Assembly (NCBI GenBank): GCA_947184155.2 | Contig: CAMXCT020000906.1 | Location: forward strand, 124,001-188,000 | DNA: 64,000 nucleotides | Direction of reading: 5' to 3' | Source of the DNA: Cladocopium goreaui | Taxonomy: Eukaryota; Sar; Dinophyceae; Suessiales; Symbiodiniaceae | Shown here: positions 41,289 through 50,226 of the stretch, piece after piece | Layout: each line of letters begins with the position of its first letter | How positions within the stretch are numbered: the first letter of the stretch is position 1 | Notes under the pieces: generated by a model | The model's database searches: none | Told to the model about the DNA's origin: nothing | The model's input: the letters and a program-made list of their open reading frames with translations, nothing else | Program-made: the position numbers and the translations under genes

Positions 41289-42260
41289 GAATCAAAGTTA
41301 AACATCAAATAACTAAGCTGCTCACTAAGGTGTTGAGAAGACAAAGAACCGACCTGGCCCCCCGCCAGGGTGGGGGAACCATCCTATCCCCTGAAAGTCT
41401 TATAGGAGCAGGCCATAATTATATACCTATTATCAAAGTCTGAAGCTAAGGCCTAAGGCTGTTAATCTGAATATTGTAGAGATCTAAGACGACGACTCGA
41501 CTATGTGCATCTCATCACAATACGTGACCAAGTGTGTAATGTCATGGCGAGCCTAACTAAAACTTGTGTCAGTCCCGATATTGTCCTGCAGAACCTTGAA
41601 GCGATCACTGCCCGCAGACTATCGCAGCTGTTGCATGCCATTCAGCATGGTCGAGTCCACTGGCACTGTGCTGCAAAACGATAAGTGCGCGCCATGCAAG
41701 CGCGCCGTTCCAGTGAGAAGTAGATCTGGGTGGCCTCCTCGAAGTCGCTCAGTTGGAAGTAGTGGTTCGTATGTTTGTTGTCGGATCGCATCCAGGAATT
41801 GGTCGTGCAGCCTTGCGCAAGTTCGGAAGCTGCCACTGTGTCCTCACCGCATCGATGAGGAACTCTCCCTGGTCAAGGCTCGCCTATGGATCTCCTAGTC
41901 CAAGGCCCAAAGCTCCTATACTCCTTGCTCACCCTTTTCATCACACATCTGTGATGCCCTTGGTGATCGCGGTGATGTTCTTCTCCAGGAAATAGCTAGT
42001 TACTTGCTTCTTCAAAATGACTTCGTTAACCATCAATTTGAAGCCAGTTGATCAATCTCAAACAAGTTCAATGGACCATCTCAAAGGGGATCACTTTGAA
42101 GAAGCAACAGAAAATAGTTTTTGCTTTTCTTTACTTAGAAAAGTCCGTCCGTCCAGAGAGAGGCCTATCTGCCCACAACAAGAGATCGGGGGGAACCGGG
42201 GTTACTGGCCCTGCAGGCCAAAGGTTATCATAGATTCAATTGGGAGGAAGTGACAATAGA

Positions 42261-42292
42261 TGTACCATGGCTGATGGCAAGGCCATGGTACA
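42261..42292. repeat. Perfect palindrome, second copy
   Basis: Duplicate of 40396-40427 in the second tandem unit, unchanged. Confidence 0.85.
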
Positions 42293-43056
42293 CCATCACC
42301 TCCATTGAAAGTCATAAGACCTGAGGAGGAGCCTGGACACGTATACCTTATATCGTGCGTGCGTGTGTCGATGGGATGGCGTGGTGAAGTCCCATTTCCA
42401 TGTGAACCGGAAAAAAAAGGAAATGATCTTACTCGAAACCAGCATGTATAAACATGTCATGAGGGCTGTGTGCTTTGGGGCCCCCCAACCAAGGTGGTTT
42501 GCCATCTCCCCAAAAAGAAGCATAAACGGGCGGACCTGGCAGGCGGCGAACGTTTCTGGGCTGGGACAAGCACAGTATTACAATATGATATAATGGGATG
42601 GCCCTTGTGCTCCTTTCCATGTGGTTTTTGGGTTTAGGGTCCATGTGACTTGAATTGAAAGTCTTATCTTAACATTCATACATCCATCTCTATATATTAA
42701 CACTCATACATCCATCTCTATTTCATATTGCTATTCTATCTCAATATATAATATATCGATTTGTCTCCTCGTGGTAGCAGCCTATCCATGTAATCCATCC
42801 CATCCCGGGGCCCTGACTCGATGCAAACCCAACTGCAGAGACCAACAGTGCGGACCTGCAAAGCATTCAAGCACTATAACTAATGACTGCGACAGATCAC
42901 ATTTGTTGATGTTCAGGCACAACTATATGCGCAAAAGGAATTGGCAGCTTGATTGATTTTCGATTGAGTGTCAGACCGATCTGCTTGACTCACGCCGATG
43001 CACTATGGTGAGACAGGATGCACTACGGTGAAACTGAATGTCCAGCAAAGATGCGC

Positions 43057-43102
43057 GCATCAACAAGTCTCAGACAGTTCTGGTTGACTCATGCTGATGC
43101 AC
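43057..43102. repeat. Hairpin 6, imperfect arms
   Basis: Exact core with GCATCAACA-AGTC and GACTCATGCTGATGC, about 30 bp after the stop of the gene ending at 43133. A decayed core (GTCAGACCGATCTGCTTGAC) lies at about 42970. Confidence 0.7.
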
Positions 43103-43132
43103 TTCATTTTCAAATTTAATTGTCCTCCGTGG

Positions 43133-43669
43133 CTACCGCGGTCGATCCTTATCTGGGCACCTCCATGGCGCTGACCTTATTTGCAGCATCTGTGTGAATG
43201 CAGCAAGATCTGCTAGCCAGTCAGCTGGCTCCTCCGAGACATCCACAATGCAGTCGTTGCAGTGCCCGCAAATGTAACATCTCTCTGCCGCCATTGTCTT
43301 CCAAACATGTTCTATGCTTCTAGCTGTTTTTGAGATATATTTCATATGATGATGATGAAAGTGTGGTATTGTCACGGTCATGACCTTTGCCCAGCCAGCA
43401 GAGACTTGCTGAGATGTGTAGCTATCGTCTGACTCGTTTGGATCGCCGGGTTCTTGGTTGGCACCGCAGCAAATGCACATGGTGTCCGCCTCCTTCGAAT
43501 GATACATTTTCTTCAAAACAGCTGGCCAACCAGCTTTTACCAGATAGTGCTCGGTCTTTGGTTGAAACGAATACTGCTTGGCCAATTCAGAGCTCCTAGG
43601 AACAAATGCAAGAATGTGTCGTAGAAGCTGCTCACCGAAGACATCCGCGTTTGCCATGGCAGACCACAT
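43133..43669 (-). CDS. Unknown 178-aa protein with two cysteine clusters
   Basis: ATG at 43669 (MWSAMANADVFGEQLLRHIL). Cysteine motifs are CICCGANQEP (about 69) and CYICGHCNDC (about 131), possibly metal binding, with a histidine run (HFHHHH) between them. The opening LRHILAFVPRSSELA is helical. It lies 46 bp downstream of the 199-aa gene on the same strand and is followed by core hairpins. No family recognised. A single-exon reading is assumed; flanking exons could be missed. Confidence 0.55.
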   Translation of the reverse strand: MWSAMANADVFGEQLLRHILAFVPRSSELAKQYSFQPKTEHYLVKAGWPAVLKKMYHSKEADTMCICCGANQEPGDPNESDDSYTSQQVSAGWAKVMTVTIPHFHHHHMKYISKTARSIEHVWKTMAAERCYICGHCNDCIVDVSEEPADWLADLAAFTQMLQIRSAPWRCPDKDRPR

Positions 43670-43715
43670 TTAAATAACAAGATAATTTATGTGAGTTTGT
43701 TTGTTGTGGAAACTG

Positions 43716-44315
43716 TCATGTCCAACGATGTGGTCGCTGCCGCCGCGTATCCTTCAACACCAAGACCCATAATGGGCTGTCATCATCTCTTGCGTCTTCA
43801 TTGTAAAACAGAATGTAATACAGTGTGAAATCGACCGTGTGCTCACGCATCCAAGATAGTGGCAAATGGCCCCAGAAATGGTGGCCCATGTCTGGAGGGC
43901 CGTTCATGAAGACTTGGTCGTAGATGTACAATTCTCTCGAACCAGCGTCCATCCAGTCATGGAAGGATAGCAACAGCGCATCATTCAAATCAACTGAATT
44001 TGTTTGAAACGACGTATACTGCAATCTCCCCGCAGCTGCAAAGCAATCGGCTGCCATGCGTGACTTGATGTTAGTACAGCTACAACATTTTGGGGACCTC
44101 AGTCGATTGCTAGAAACTTTCGAAGGTGGACTTGCATTCTTGCAATCTTTACTTGAATAATGGGCTTTTCGATAGTGTAGTCCACATGTGAGCAATAATC
44201 TGCAGCTTCCTGATGTCACATAAGCAAGCGTGAATATAAACAATGCCATCCTCTCCCGGGGCCCTGGCCTGATGAAGACCCAGCTGTGTAGAAGAACCGA
44301 AGACCTTCTAAGCAT
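43716..44315 (-). CDS. Unknown 199-aa protein
   Basis: Start at ATG 44315, although the first about 70 residues (LLTCGLHYRKAHYSSKDC) are less convincing than the rest and may be intron or leader. The C-terminal 120 residues look like a folded protein: LNDALLLSFHDWMDAG, YIYDQVFMNGPPDMGHHFWGHLP, then DFTLYYILFYNEDARDDDSPLWVLVLKD. I do not recognise the family. It is the only pair in this cluster (with 43133-43669) without a core hairpin between genes. Confidence 0.5.
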   Translation of the reverse strand: MLRRSSVLLHSWVFIRPGPRERMALFIFTLAYVTSGSCRLLLTCGLHYRKAHYSSKDCKNASPPSKVSSNRLRSPKCCSCTNIKSRMAADCFAAAGRLQYTSFQTNSVDLNDALLLSFHDWMDAGSRELYIYDQVFMNGPPDMGHHFWGHLPLSWMREHTVDFTLYYILFYNEDARDDDSPLWVLVLKDTRRQRPHRWT

Positions 44316-44489
44316 TCAAGCACCAAGACCTGCTGTGACAGATTACATTGAGTAATACTTTCGTATTGGCATGCTTTTGTATTAGATCTCATGGTTTTCT
44401 GCACAGATACTTTCCACTTTGTGTGAAAACTAAAGCAATGAGCAACTTTTTGTATCTTTTTGTCATGATGAAGTTGGGTGTAGCTGCCA

Positions 44490-44515
44490 AAGTCTCAGAC
44501 AGTTCTGTTTGACTT
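44490..44515. repeat. Hairpin 7 (short arms)
   Basis: AAGTC / GACTT around TCAGACAGTTCTGTTT (one core change). Second of the pair after the phosphatase gene. Confidence 0.65.
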
Positions 44516-44555
44516 CTGCCGCTGGCTTATGGTGAAACAGGATACATGATGCATT

Positions 44556-44597
44556 CATCAGCAAGTCTCAGACAGTTCTGGTTGACTCATGCTGATG
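44556..44597. repeat. TCAGACAGTTCTGGTT hairpin 8
   Basis: CATCAGCA-AGTC / GACT-(CA)-TGCTGATG, 12 bp, exact core, 64 bp after the stop of the phosphatase gene. Confidence 0.85.
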
Positions 44598-44660
44598 CAT
44601 TTCATTTTGAAATTGAAAAAAACGTGCTACCAAGGCTCGCAGTCTGCAAGCAAGTGGGAG

Positions 44661-45392
44661 CTAGGCTGTGCCATGTTGGAAATCCTGGCACCACTCAGAA
44701 CGCTGTTGTTCCACCATCCACAATGCATCCAAAACATAGTCTCGATGGCGCCATGGGCGAAGAGATGGCCTCTTTGTGAGCAACAGCTTGATCGCATCCT
44801 CCGCGGTGTAGTCATAGGCCACAATAAGCCAAGCACACAAAATCGCAGCGCTGCGATTGATCCCACCAAAGCAATGAAACAAAATGTGCATGGGCTTGTC
44901 TTTGTTGACGGCAATGATTGACTGTTGCCACAGTCGAAGGCATATGCTTTTCCAGCTGGAGAGGCATTTCCTTTGCAATGCTTCGTGCCGTTCCAAGTCG
45001 CGGCCCGGCTGCTTCACTGTGATGTCATCCAACTGACAATGAATATGAACTACATCGCGCTCACGGAAATAATCTTTCCAATTGGATGGAGTTCCATGTG
45101 ATCGCATCTCAGTCTCACACATGGAAACAACCACTGTTACGGAGACGCCAAGTTCTTCTTTGATGACATCCAAGTTGCAAGCGGCTTGCAAGCTGCCAAG
45201 CAGCACACTTGCCCTTTCTGTAGGCTTGCAAACAAGGCAACCATCCACAGGCCATGCAGCTATGGATGAGAAGCTGTAAGTGTGTTGGTAGATGATTTCG
45301 TCCAAGGCCGTCCATGAAGCAGTATCATTGTACGCATCCTGGATGTCCTTTTGCCTGGCTTGCGACCACTTCAGCATCACACGTTGCGCCAT
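44661..45392 (-). CDS. Dual-specificity protein phosphatase-like protein
   Basis: The frame is open to 45449 but that start is GTG; the first ATG is at 45392 (243 aa). The phosphatase signature HCFGGINRSA (HC-x5-R-S) places the catalytic cysteine near residue 174 and the arginine near 180. LDDITVKQPG, about 50 residues earlier, can supply the general-acid aspartate. After the signature, AAILCAWLIVAYDYTAEDAIKLLLTKRPSLRP matches the helical region of dual-specificity phosphatases. It would remove phosphate from Ser/Thr/Tyr. The N-terminal 100 residues are not recognised. Intact by sequence. Two core hairpins follow its stop. Confidence 0.8.
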   Translation of the reverse strand: MAQRVMLKWSQARQKDIQDAYNDTASWTALDEIIYQHTYSFSSIAAWPVDGCLVCKPTERASVLLGSLQAACNLDVIKEELGVSVTVVVSMCETEMRSHGTPSNWKDYFRERDVVHIHCQLDDITVKQPGRDLERHEALQRKCLSSWKSICLRLWQQSIIAVNKDKPMHILFHCFGGINRSAAILCAWLIVAYDYTAEDAIKLLLTKRPSLRPWRHRDYVLDALWMVEQQRSEWCQDFQHGTA

Positions 45393-45557
45393 GGGTGAGC
45401 CTACCTGAGAACACCTGTGTCTTTTACCTGAGAAGAAAAAAGCTGCCACATCGTATATTCAAGCTGTGGAGTGAAGCACCTGGAAGCGACAAGACCAAGT
45501 TCATCAAGCAGGCAAATCTTTTGTGCAACTCAAGCACGAAACGCAAATTTGCTGTCA

Positions 45558-45596
45558 CGCATCGAAACTCAGACAGTTCTGGTTGCTTCACATGCG
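45558..45596. repeat. TCAGACAGTTCTGGTT hairpin 9
   Basis: CGCAT-c-GAA-a-C / G-c-TTC-ac-ATGCG around the exact core; interrupted arms. Confidence 0.65.
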
Positions 45597-45654
45597 AAAC
45601 TTGCAACAAGAAATAATACTACGGAAACCTGAAGCAGTACTGGTGTGCTCGCTT

Positions 45655-45684
45655 GTGAAGCTCAGACAGATCCGGTTGCTTCAC
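45655..45684. repeat. Hairpin 10
   Basis: GTGAAGC / GCTTCAC perfect arms around TCAGACAGATCCGGTT (variant core), 76 bp after the stop of the RPA-like gene. Confidence 0.8.
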
Positions 45685-45759
45685 GCGCGATGCGTTAAAA
45701 ACCAGTGAATTCTGCCAGGTTCGTAGTTGCTAATTGCATGCTGTCTTGAAAGCCAGCTG

Positions 45760-46977
45760 TCAGGCATTGTTCCACTTGCCAGCTTTCACTTTGGCAGGCG
45801 TTTCTACAATGAGATCAGCAGCAGGTCGTTTTTGGGTGGTGCTCATTTGCAGTCCACAGATGCCACGTCGCTCTGCTTCCACTGCGTCCATCTGCTCATC
45901 AGTCGTCAGCTTGAAGATCTTCTCAGCGATCACAGTCATGTTGGCACCTTGATCGTCGGCGGAAACTTTTCCCACCAACAGATGCACTTTGTGATCTGCC
46001 ATGTTGAAATGGTGCGTTTGTTCCAGTTGGCAGAAAGCTTCAACAGAGAACGGTTTGGGATTTTTGGCAGCCACAGCGATGACCTTGGTGTGCTGCATCA
46101 TGAAGACTTCCTCATCTCCAGTGCCCGATTTCTTGATGGTTGGCTCCTCATCGTCCGCGCGAACGAGCATACTGATGTACCCAGGGAAAATGGGTGCATC
46201 TTGCAATTTCACACCAAAGCCTGAAAAGAGCAGATCTTCATATGGACAAGCAATGGGATACACCATACCAACGGCTCTCTGGTTCTCCAAGCGCAGAATC
46301 TTGCGCACCATCGGCCGGCTCTGGTCATTGTATTCTTTGTACAACGCAGGCTGTGCAGCTACGACTTGAAACTGACATTCTGGCAATTGCACCGTTGCTG
46401 TTTCACTCTCTTGCGTCTGCAACACACCGGCAGTGGCTGCAGGCACATTGGATCGTGAAATGCCCGCTTTGCGGTTGTTTGTCGCTAGCCTCACGTCCAC
46501 GGGCTGCTTGAAGCAAATTCCTGCTGGGCCACGTTTCTCTAAGAGTGTGAGAAGTTGCTCCTTGGAAGCTACAGCTGCCAGAGCTTGAAGATTTTGTTCG
46601 TCGACCAGAATTCTTTCAATCTCTCCAGTGTGATCTGCCAGATTCACTGTCGCCAAAATAGCGATCTCATCATCACGCTCCGTCTGACAACTGTGTGTGT
46701 CGTGCCGTTTGCAGTGTCCAGTGTCTGGGTCGATCTTTGTGCGGCAGTTTCTGCATGCCACATACGTGGGATTGCCTAAGACAGATGTCACCCACACACT
46801 GTTGAGCTGCACCTCGATGATGGTATCCTTTGCCTGCGGTGCAAAGAAGCAGTTCTTTTTTTTCTTTGTATCCTTTCCATTCAAAGATTTTTCAAACATT
46901 TCTTCTTTCAGTTCTTTTCTTTCAAGCAAACCAGACACAAACAACACACACGGACACAAACGCATACACACACTCAC
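45760..46977 (-). CDS. RPA-like protein, C-terminal OB-fold/zinc part (probable second exon)
   Basis: The frame opens at GTG (46977), which overlaps the stop of the preceding frame, so this is better read as the 3' exon of the same gene. The segment TSVLGNPTYVACRNCRTKI, then GHCKRHDTHSC, then VNLADHTGEIERILVDEQ resembles the zinc-containing OB fold (DBD-C) near the C-terminus of the RPA large subunit, which binds single-stranded DNA. The first about 25 residues (MSVCMRLCPCVLFVSG) look like intron. The C-terminus (ADLIVETPAKVKAGKW) is not recognised. Family assignment rests on pattern only. Two core hairpins lie just after the stop. Confidence 0.6.
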   Translation of the reverse strand: MSVCMRLCPCVLFVSGLLERKELKEEMFEKSLNGKDTKKKKNCFFAPQAKDTIIEVQLNSVWVTSVLGNPTYVACRNCRTKIDPDTGHCKRHDTHSCQTERDDEIAILATVNLADHTGEIERILVDEQNLQALAAVASKEQLLTLLEKRGPAGICFKQPVDVRLATNNRKAGISRSNVPAATAGVLQTQESETATVQLPECQFQVVAAQPALYKEYNDQSRPMVRKILRLENQRAVGMVYPIACPYEDLLFSGFGVKLQDAPIFPGYISMLVRADDEEPTIKKSGTGDEEVFMMQHTKVIAVAAKNPKPFSVEAFCQLEQTHHFNMADHKVHLLVGKVSADDQGANMTVIAEKIFKLTTDEQMDAVEAERRGICGLQMSTTQKRPAADLIVETPAKVKAGKWNNA

Positions 46978-47966
46978 ATATGGACCAATGTGGAAGAAAG
47001 GTGGCTAGAAGAATGGTAACAACTTTCCCAGGCCTCAGCTTCTTCATTGCTTGCGCTCAGGCAGCACGCACCGACTGTGGCACAGCAGGAAATGAACTTC
47101 TCCAAACCATCTGAAGTGAGGCGATGGGCGCCCGTCTGCAACCACGGTGTGGAGACCGCTTCACCTCTGTCATCGGACAACTGCTTCAAAACATTCACTC
47201 TTTCTCCCACTGGGTTGATGTGCAAAGCAGCAAACATATTCTTGCCGCTATCCATCCAATGCTCGGCACTTGCTTCCACGCTTCCATCCAACTTCTTTGA
47301 CAACAGAGCATTGTCAATCTGAACAACATCGCCATTTGTCACTGTCACACACTGGCTCGTCATACGATGCCCCCATACGTTCACCGCAACTTCGTTCCTT
47401 GATTCATCTTTTAACCAGAGAGTCACTTTGGGCACCTTAGTTGGCGGTGTTTCCTTCAAGGTCACCTTCCCGATCACATCGGCACGCTCATACCCTTGGC
47501 AATGTTCTGTCAAAATCCCAAAGTTGGACCTCGCCACTGGAAACATATTGCGGAGAACCGCCGCAGCTGGATGGGATTCTGCGATTGGCGTCGCTTTCCC
47601 TGTTTTCGACACATCCGCCGAAAAGCCAGCCAGAAATGTCGAATGCTGCTTAATCTCTATCTGTGTGACCTGCAGAAATTTGGGTTGAAAAAACACTTTG
47701 GCTCTATCCTGAACTTCTCCTTGGGTGGAGCCTCTGATCTCTGCATACAATCCTTGCCCCTTTTTGTCTACCAAACGCACAATAGCTTTCCACCATGCTT
47801 TTTTGCCGGCGGCTTCAATTTTCTTGACATCGTGGTAAATGGGACGTAGCATCACTGCCACAAACTTGGCATTGTTCTTTGTGACTCTTTCCAGCGTCAC
47901 TTCTTGCAAATTCATGTTGGCGGAAGAACTCTGCGGGAGCAAAGCAGCCAGTGCGGCGAGGACCAT
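46974..47966 (-). CDS. RPA-like protein, N-terminal OB-fold part (probable first exon)
   Basis: The frame is open from 48095 (GTG). ATG codons at 47966 (MVLAALAALLP) and 47915 (MNLQEVTLERVTK) are better starts. Two OB-like stretches are visible: WWKAIVRLVDKKGQGLYAEI, and VIGKVTLKETPPTKVPKVTLWLKDESRNEVAVNVWG, the latter close to RPA70-type DNA-binding domains. The coding frame loses sense at the end (HSSSHLSSTLVHM). The stop TGA falls inside ATGTGAGTGTG, a canonical GTGAGT donor, so an intron of roughly 50-100 bp to the next frame is likely. The joined protein would be about 700 aa, close to RPA large subunits. Confidence 0.6.
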   Translation of the reverse strand: MVLAALAALLPQSSSANMNLQEVTLERVTKNNAKFVAVMLRPIYHDVKKIEAAGKKAWWKAIVRLVDKKGQGLYAEIRGSTQGEVQDRAKVFFQPKFLQVTQIEIKQHSTFLAGFSADVSKTGKATPIAESHPAAAVLRNMFPVARSNFGILTEHCQGYERADVIGKVTLKETPPTKVPKVTLWLKDESRNEVAVNVWGHRMTSQCVTVTNGDVVQIDNALLSKKLDGSVEASAEHWMDSGKNMFAALHINPVGERVNVLKQLSDDRGEAVSTPWLQTGAHRLTSDGLEKFISCCATVGACCLSASNEEAEAWESCYHSSSHLSSTLVHM

Positions 47967-48539
47967 GTACGTATCACAGCAGATGTACGAGTAGTGGCAA
48001 CAATAGATGCATCGTTCGGGCGAATTAAATCTGTTTGAAACTAAGTATATCACATACTCTTGGCAGCTGCGCAGAAATTCGTTGCCAGGTGTCACATGTT
48101 ATTAATGTAGTTATAACATTTCACTTCTGCGTGCTGATATCTCGATCTTGTTCCATGCCACGTGGGACGCATGGGTTTCAGAGCGGCTAATGACGGCAAA
48201 TGAAACTCAAGCAGAAACAATCCTTTCCATGCATAGTCCTGAAAATGATAAACCAACAGACACTACCGAATGCTATCCTTTTTCTACGCTGCTGTTACAG
48301 TCTGAGAAAGTAAACTGTTTGTCACTAAGAAGAACACGCATTCTCGGGCATCACGCATTGTTCCTTCCACAGCCTGTTTGCGAATGAAAATCAAGTACAA
48401 ACAATGCTCTCACAGCAGCATTCTGAAAGGAAGAAACCAACAGACACTACCAATTGCAATCTTTTTTTCTACGCTGCTGTTGCATTCTGAGAAAGTTCTG
48501 TTTGCAGAAGACAGCTACAGATATATTACAAGCTACAGA

Positions 48540-48571
48540 TGTATTGCTCAGACAGCTCTGGTTGCAATACA
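48540..48571. repeat. Hairpin 11
   Basis: TGTATTGC / GCAATACA perfect arms; core TCAGACAGCTCTGGTT. Confidence 0.85.
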
Positions 48572-48615
48572 AGTAGCAAGTTTGAAATCAAATGGCATTT
48601 AGACAACAGGAGGCT

Positions 48616-48658
48616 ACAGTGGCATCGCTCAGACAGTTCTGGTTGCAATGCCAACTGT
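48616..48658. repeat. TCAGACAGTTCTGGTT hairpin 12
   Basis: ACAGT-GGCAT-c-GC / GC-a-ATGCC-a-ACTGT, 12 bp; 70 bp after the stop of the gene ending at 48728. Confidence 0.85.
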
Positions 48659-48727
48659 TTGTCCTCCATTGCAAATTTACGCCGCTGCTCAACTGGCGAC
48701 ATGCATTTTCAGTCAACGTTCTTTTCG

Positions 48728-49318
48728 TCATGGCAGGACGTTGCGATTGGGCAGAGCTTTGTGACAGCTAAGCCTCATGATATATGGTTGCCTCGTATTC
48801 CGAAAAGCCACTAAGTGACGCTGGGTACCTGTTTCCTGAGCTCGCGCCCAATGAGGACGATGTTCTGCAAGCAATTTGCTGATACTCTGGTAATTGCGAA
48901 GGATGAAAGTATCCCCAGTGCAATCGCTCCAACGAAGATCCATATCATCAGGCGCAACATAGGAGCCCCAGGTCTTGTAGATGTACTCACCAATACAGCA
49001 AAGAAGATCACTGACTGAGGTGATTTGAATTTGACTAGGTTTCAAAAGGCATGAATATGTGAACAGTGCCAATTCTTCCGGGGCACGCAGGTCTGGAACG
49101 CATTCATTAGATGTGGCATCCATGGAGTCGTCTCTTCTCTCAGTCAGAAGTTCTTTGGTTTGATTGATATCAATCAACAGTAAAACTCTGCGGCTGTTGC
49201 GAAGACCTGGCATATAAGGTTCCATGTGTCTGCGAAAATGATCATGAGGAAGAGCAGGATTGGGGTTTCCCCATATCGGACGATCATCATCACGCGAGCG
49301 TGATCGTTCTCGCGCCAT
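48728..49318 (-). CDS. Unknown 196-aa protein
   Basis: Starts at ATG 49318 (MARERSRSRDDDRPIW, an RS-like basic start). The rest is non-repetitive: NSRRVLLLIDINQTKELL, LALFTYSCLLKPSQIQITSVSDLLCCIGEYIYKTWGSY, DLRWSDCTGDTFILRNYQSISKLLAEHRP. It looks like a globular protein but matches nothing I know. The stop is followed by a pair of core hairpins. Possible further exons upstream are not visible (49319-50070 holds no convincing frame). Confidence 0.5.
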   Translation of the reverse strand: MARERSRSRDDDRPIWGNPNPALPHDHFRRHMEPYMPGLRNSRRVLLLIDINQTKELLTERRDDSMDATSNECVPDLRAPEELALFTYSCLLKPSQIQITSVSDLLCCIGEYIYKTWGSYVAPDDMDLRWSDCTGDTFILRNYQSISKLLAEHRPHWARAQETGTQRHLVAFRNTRQPYIMRLSCHKALPNRNVLP

Positions 49319-50070
49319 GGCGAAGGTGAGTCTGAACTTTTATCTGCCACTTCATGTTCCTCCAAAAATACATGGCCAAGCAGCTTTTCTCAGATGGTGT
49401 GCGGTTTCTGGAAGCAAAAAATAGTGGCTGAAATTCAGACAGCAATACCAAAATAATCTATATGACTTTGTTGCACATGGTTCCGACATGTCTTCTTCTA
49501 GAGCTGCCCATATGCACTACCAACAATGTTGTTCCATTCCGCGACAAGCTAGCATCCAATGAAGCGTTCACATGTTTTGTACTGCTTTGCACATCAAACT
49601 TCCGGCCTCCACGGATGGATCCTGCGGTTTCATTGCACAACCTGGCATCAAACGACAATCACATAGGACATGTTGATTGAACGGCGGCTACATGCACATG
49701 GCATATCTCAACTCACTTCTGATGCTGTGAAAATGCAATTCCATGGCACAACCTGGCCTCAAACGAAACTGATGCGGAACATATTGAACTAACTGAATAT
49801 GGATATGAAGATATAGAATCATGCATAAGGAAGCAAACATTGATTTCAAATCTTCTCTGACAACCTACAGTTCAAAGACTCAAGTCTGATAATGTTAAAG
49901 TAAACTGTTTGCACCATTTCTGAAAGGAATAAACCAACAGACACTACAAATTGCAATCTTTTTTATACGCTGCTGTTGCATTCTGAGAAAGTTCTGTTTG
50001 CAGATGATTGCAATCAGTAGATTACAAGCTGCACGTTTGAAATTAAATCGCATTTGGACAACAGGAGGCT

Positions 50071-50113
50071 ACAGTGGCATCGCTCAGACAGTTCTGGTTG
50101 CAATGCCCACTGT
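50071..50113. repeat. TCAGACAGTTCTGGTT hairpin 13
   Basis: ACAGT-GGCAT / ATGCC-c-ACTGT plus GC/GC; exact core. Confidence 0.85.
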
Positions 50114-50166
50114 GCGTCCTCCGTTGCAACTTGAAGCACTACAGCTTAGCGACGCAACGGAAGCCT

Positions 50167-50209
50167 ACAGTGGTATTGCTCAGACAGTTCCGGTTGCAAT
50201 GCCAGCTGT
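50167..50209. repeat. Hairpin 14
   Basis: ACAG-TGGTATTGC / GCAATGCCA-g-CTGT with one G-T pair; core TCAGACAGTTCCGGTT; 18 bp after the stop of the 444-codon frame. Confidence 0.85.
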
Positions 50210-50226
50210 AATTTCCCGTTGCAAAT

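Larger units (their letters stand above)
38741..42610. repeat. 1.87-kb tandem duplication (two near-identical copies plus boundary repeat)
   Basis: 38741-40604 and 40605-42470 match almost perfectly (offset 1864-1866 bp, differing by a few substitutions and homopolymer changes), and the start recurs once more from 42471. Included ORFs such as the 110-aa plus-strand frames at 39701 and 41566 are identical in both, but I see no sign of a functional gene. Confidence 0.9.

Noticed and set aside
39701-41898. 110-aa plus-strand ORFs at 39701 and 41566 as a duplicated gene
   Set aside because: Their identity is explained by the recent tandem duplication; both strands are open and no domain is seen.
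36104-42490. GGGGCCCCCC blocks as regulatory sites
   Set aside because: They are recurring parts of the local duplicated segments; nothing ties them to a promoter.
43367-43400. HFHHHH run in the 178-aa protein as an HUH replication nuclease
   Set aside because: No hydrophobic-flanked HUH motif, no suitably placed catalytic tyrosine and no Rep-like context.
46974-46977. 4-bp stop/start overlap as bacterial-type translational coupling
   Set aside because: The downstream start is GTG within a GTGAGT donor-like site and the surroundings are eukaryotic; an intron explains it better.
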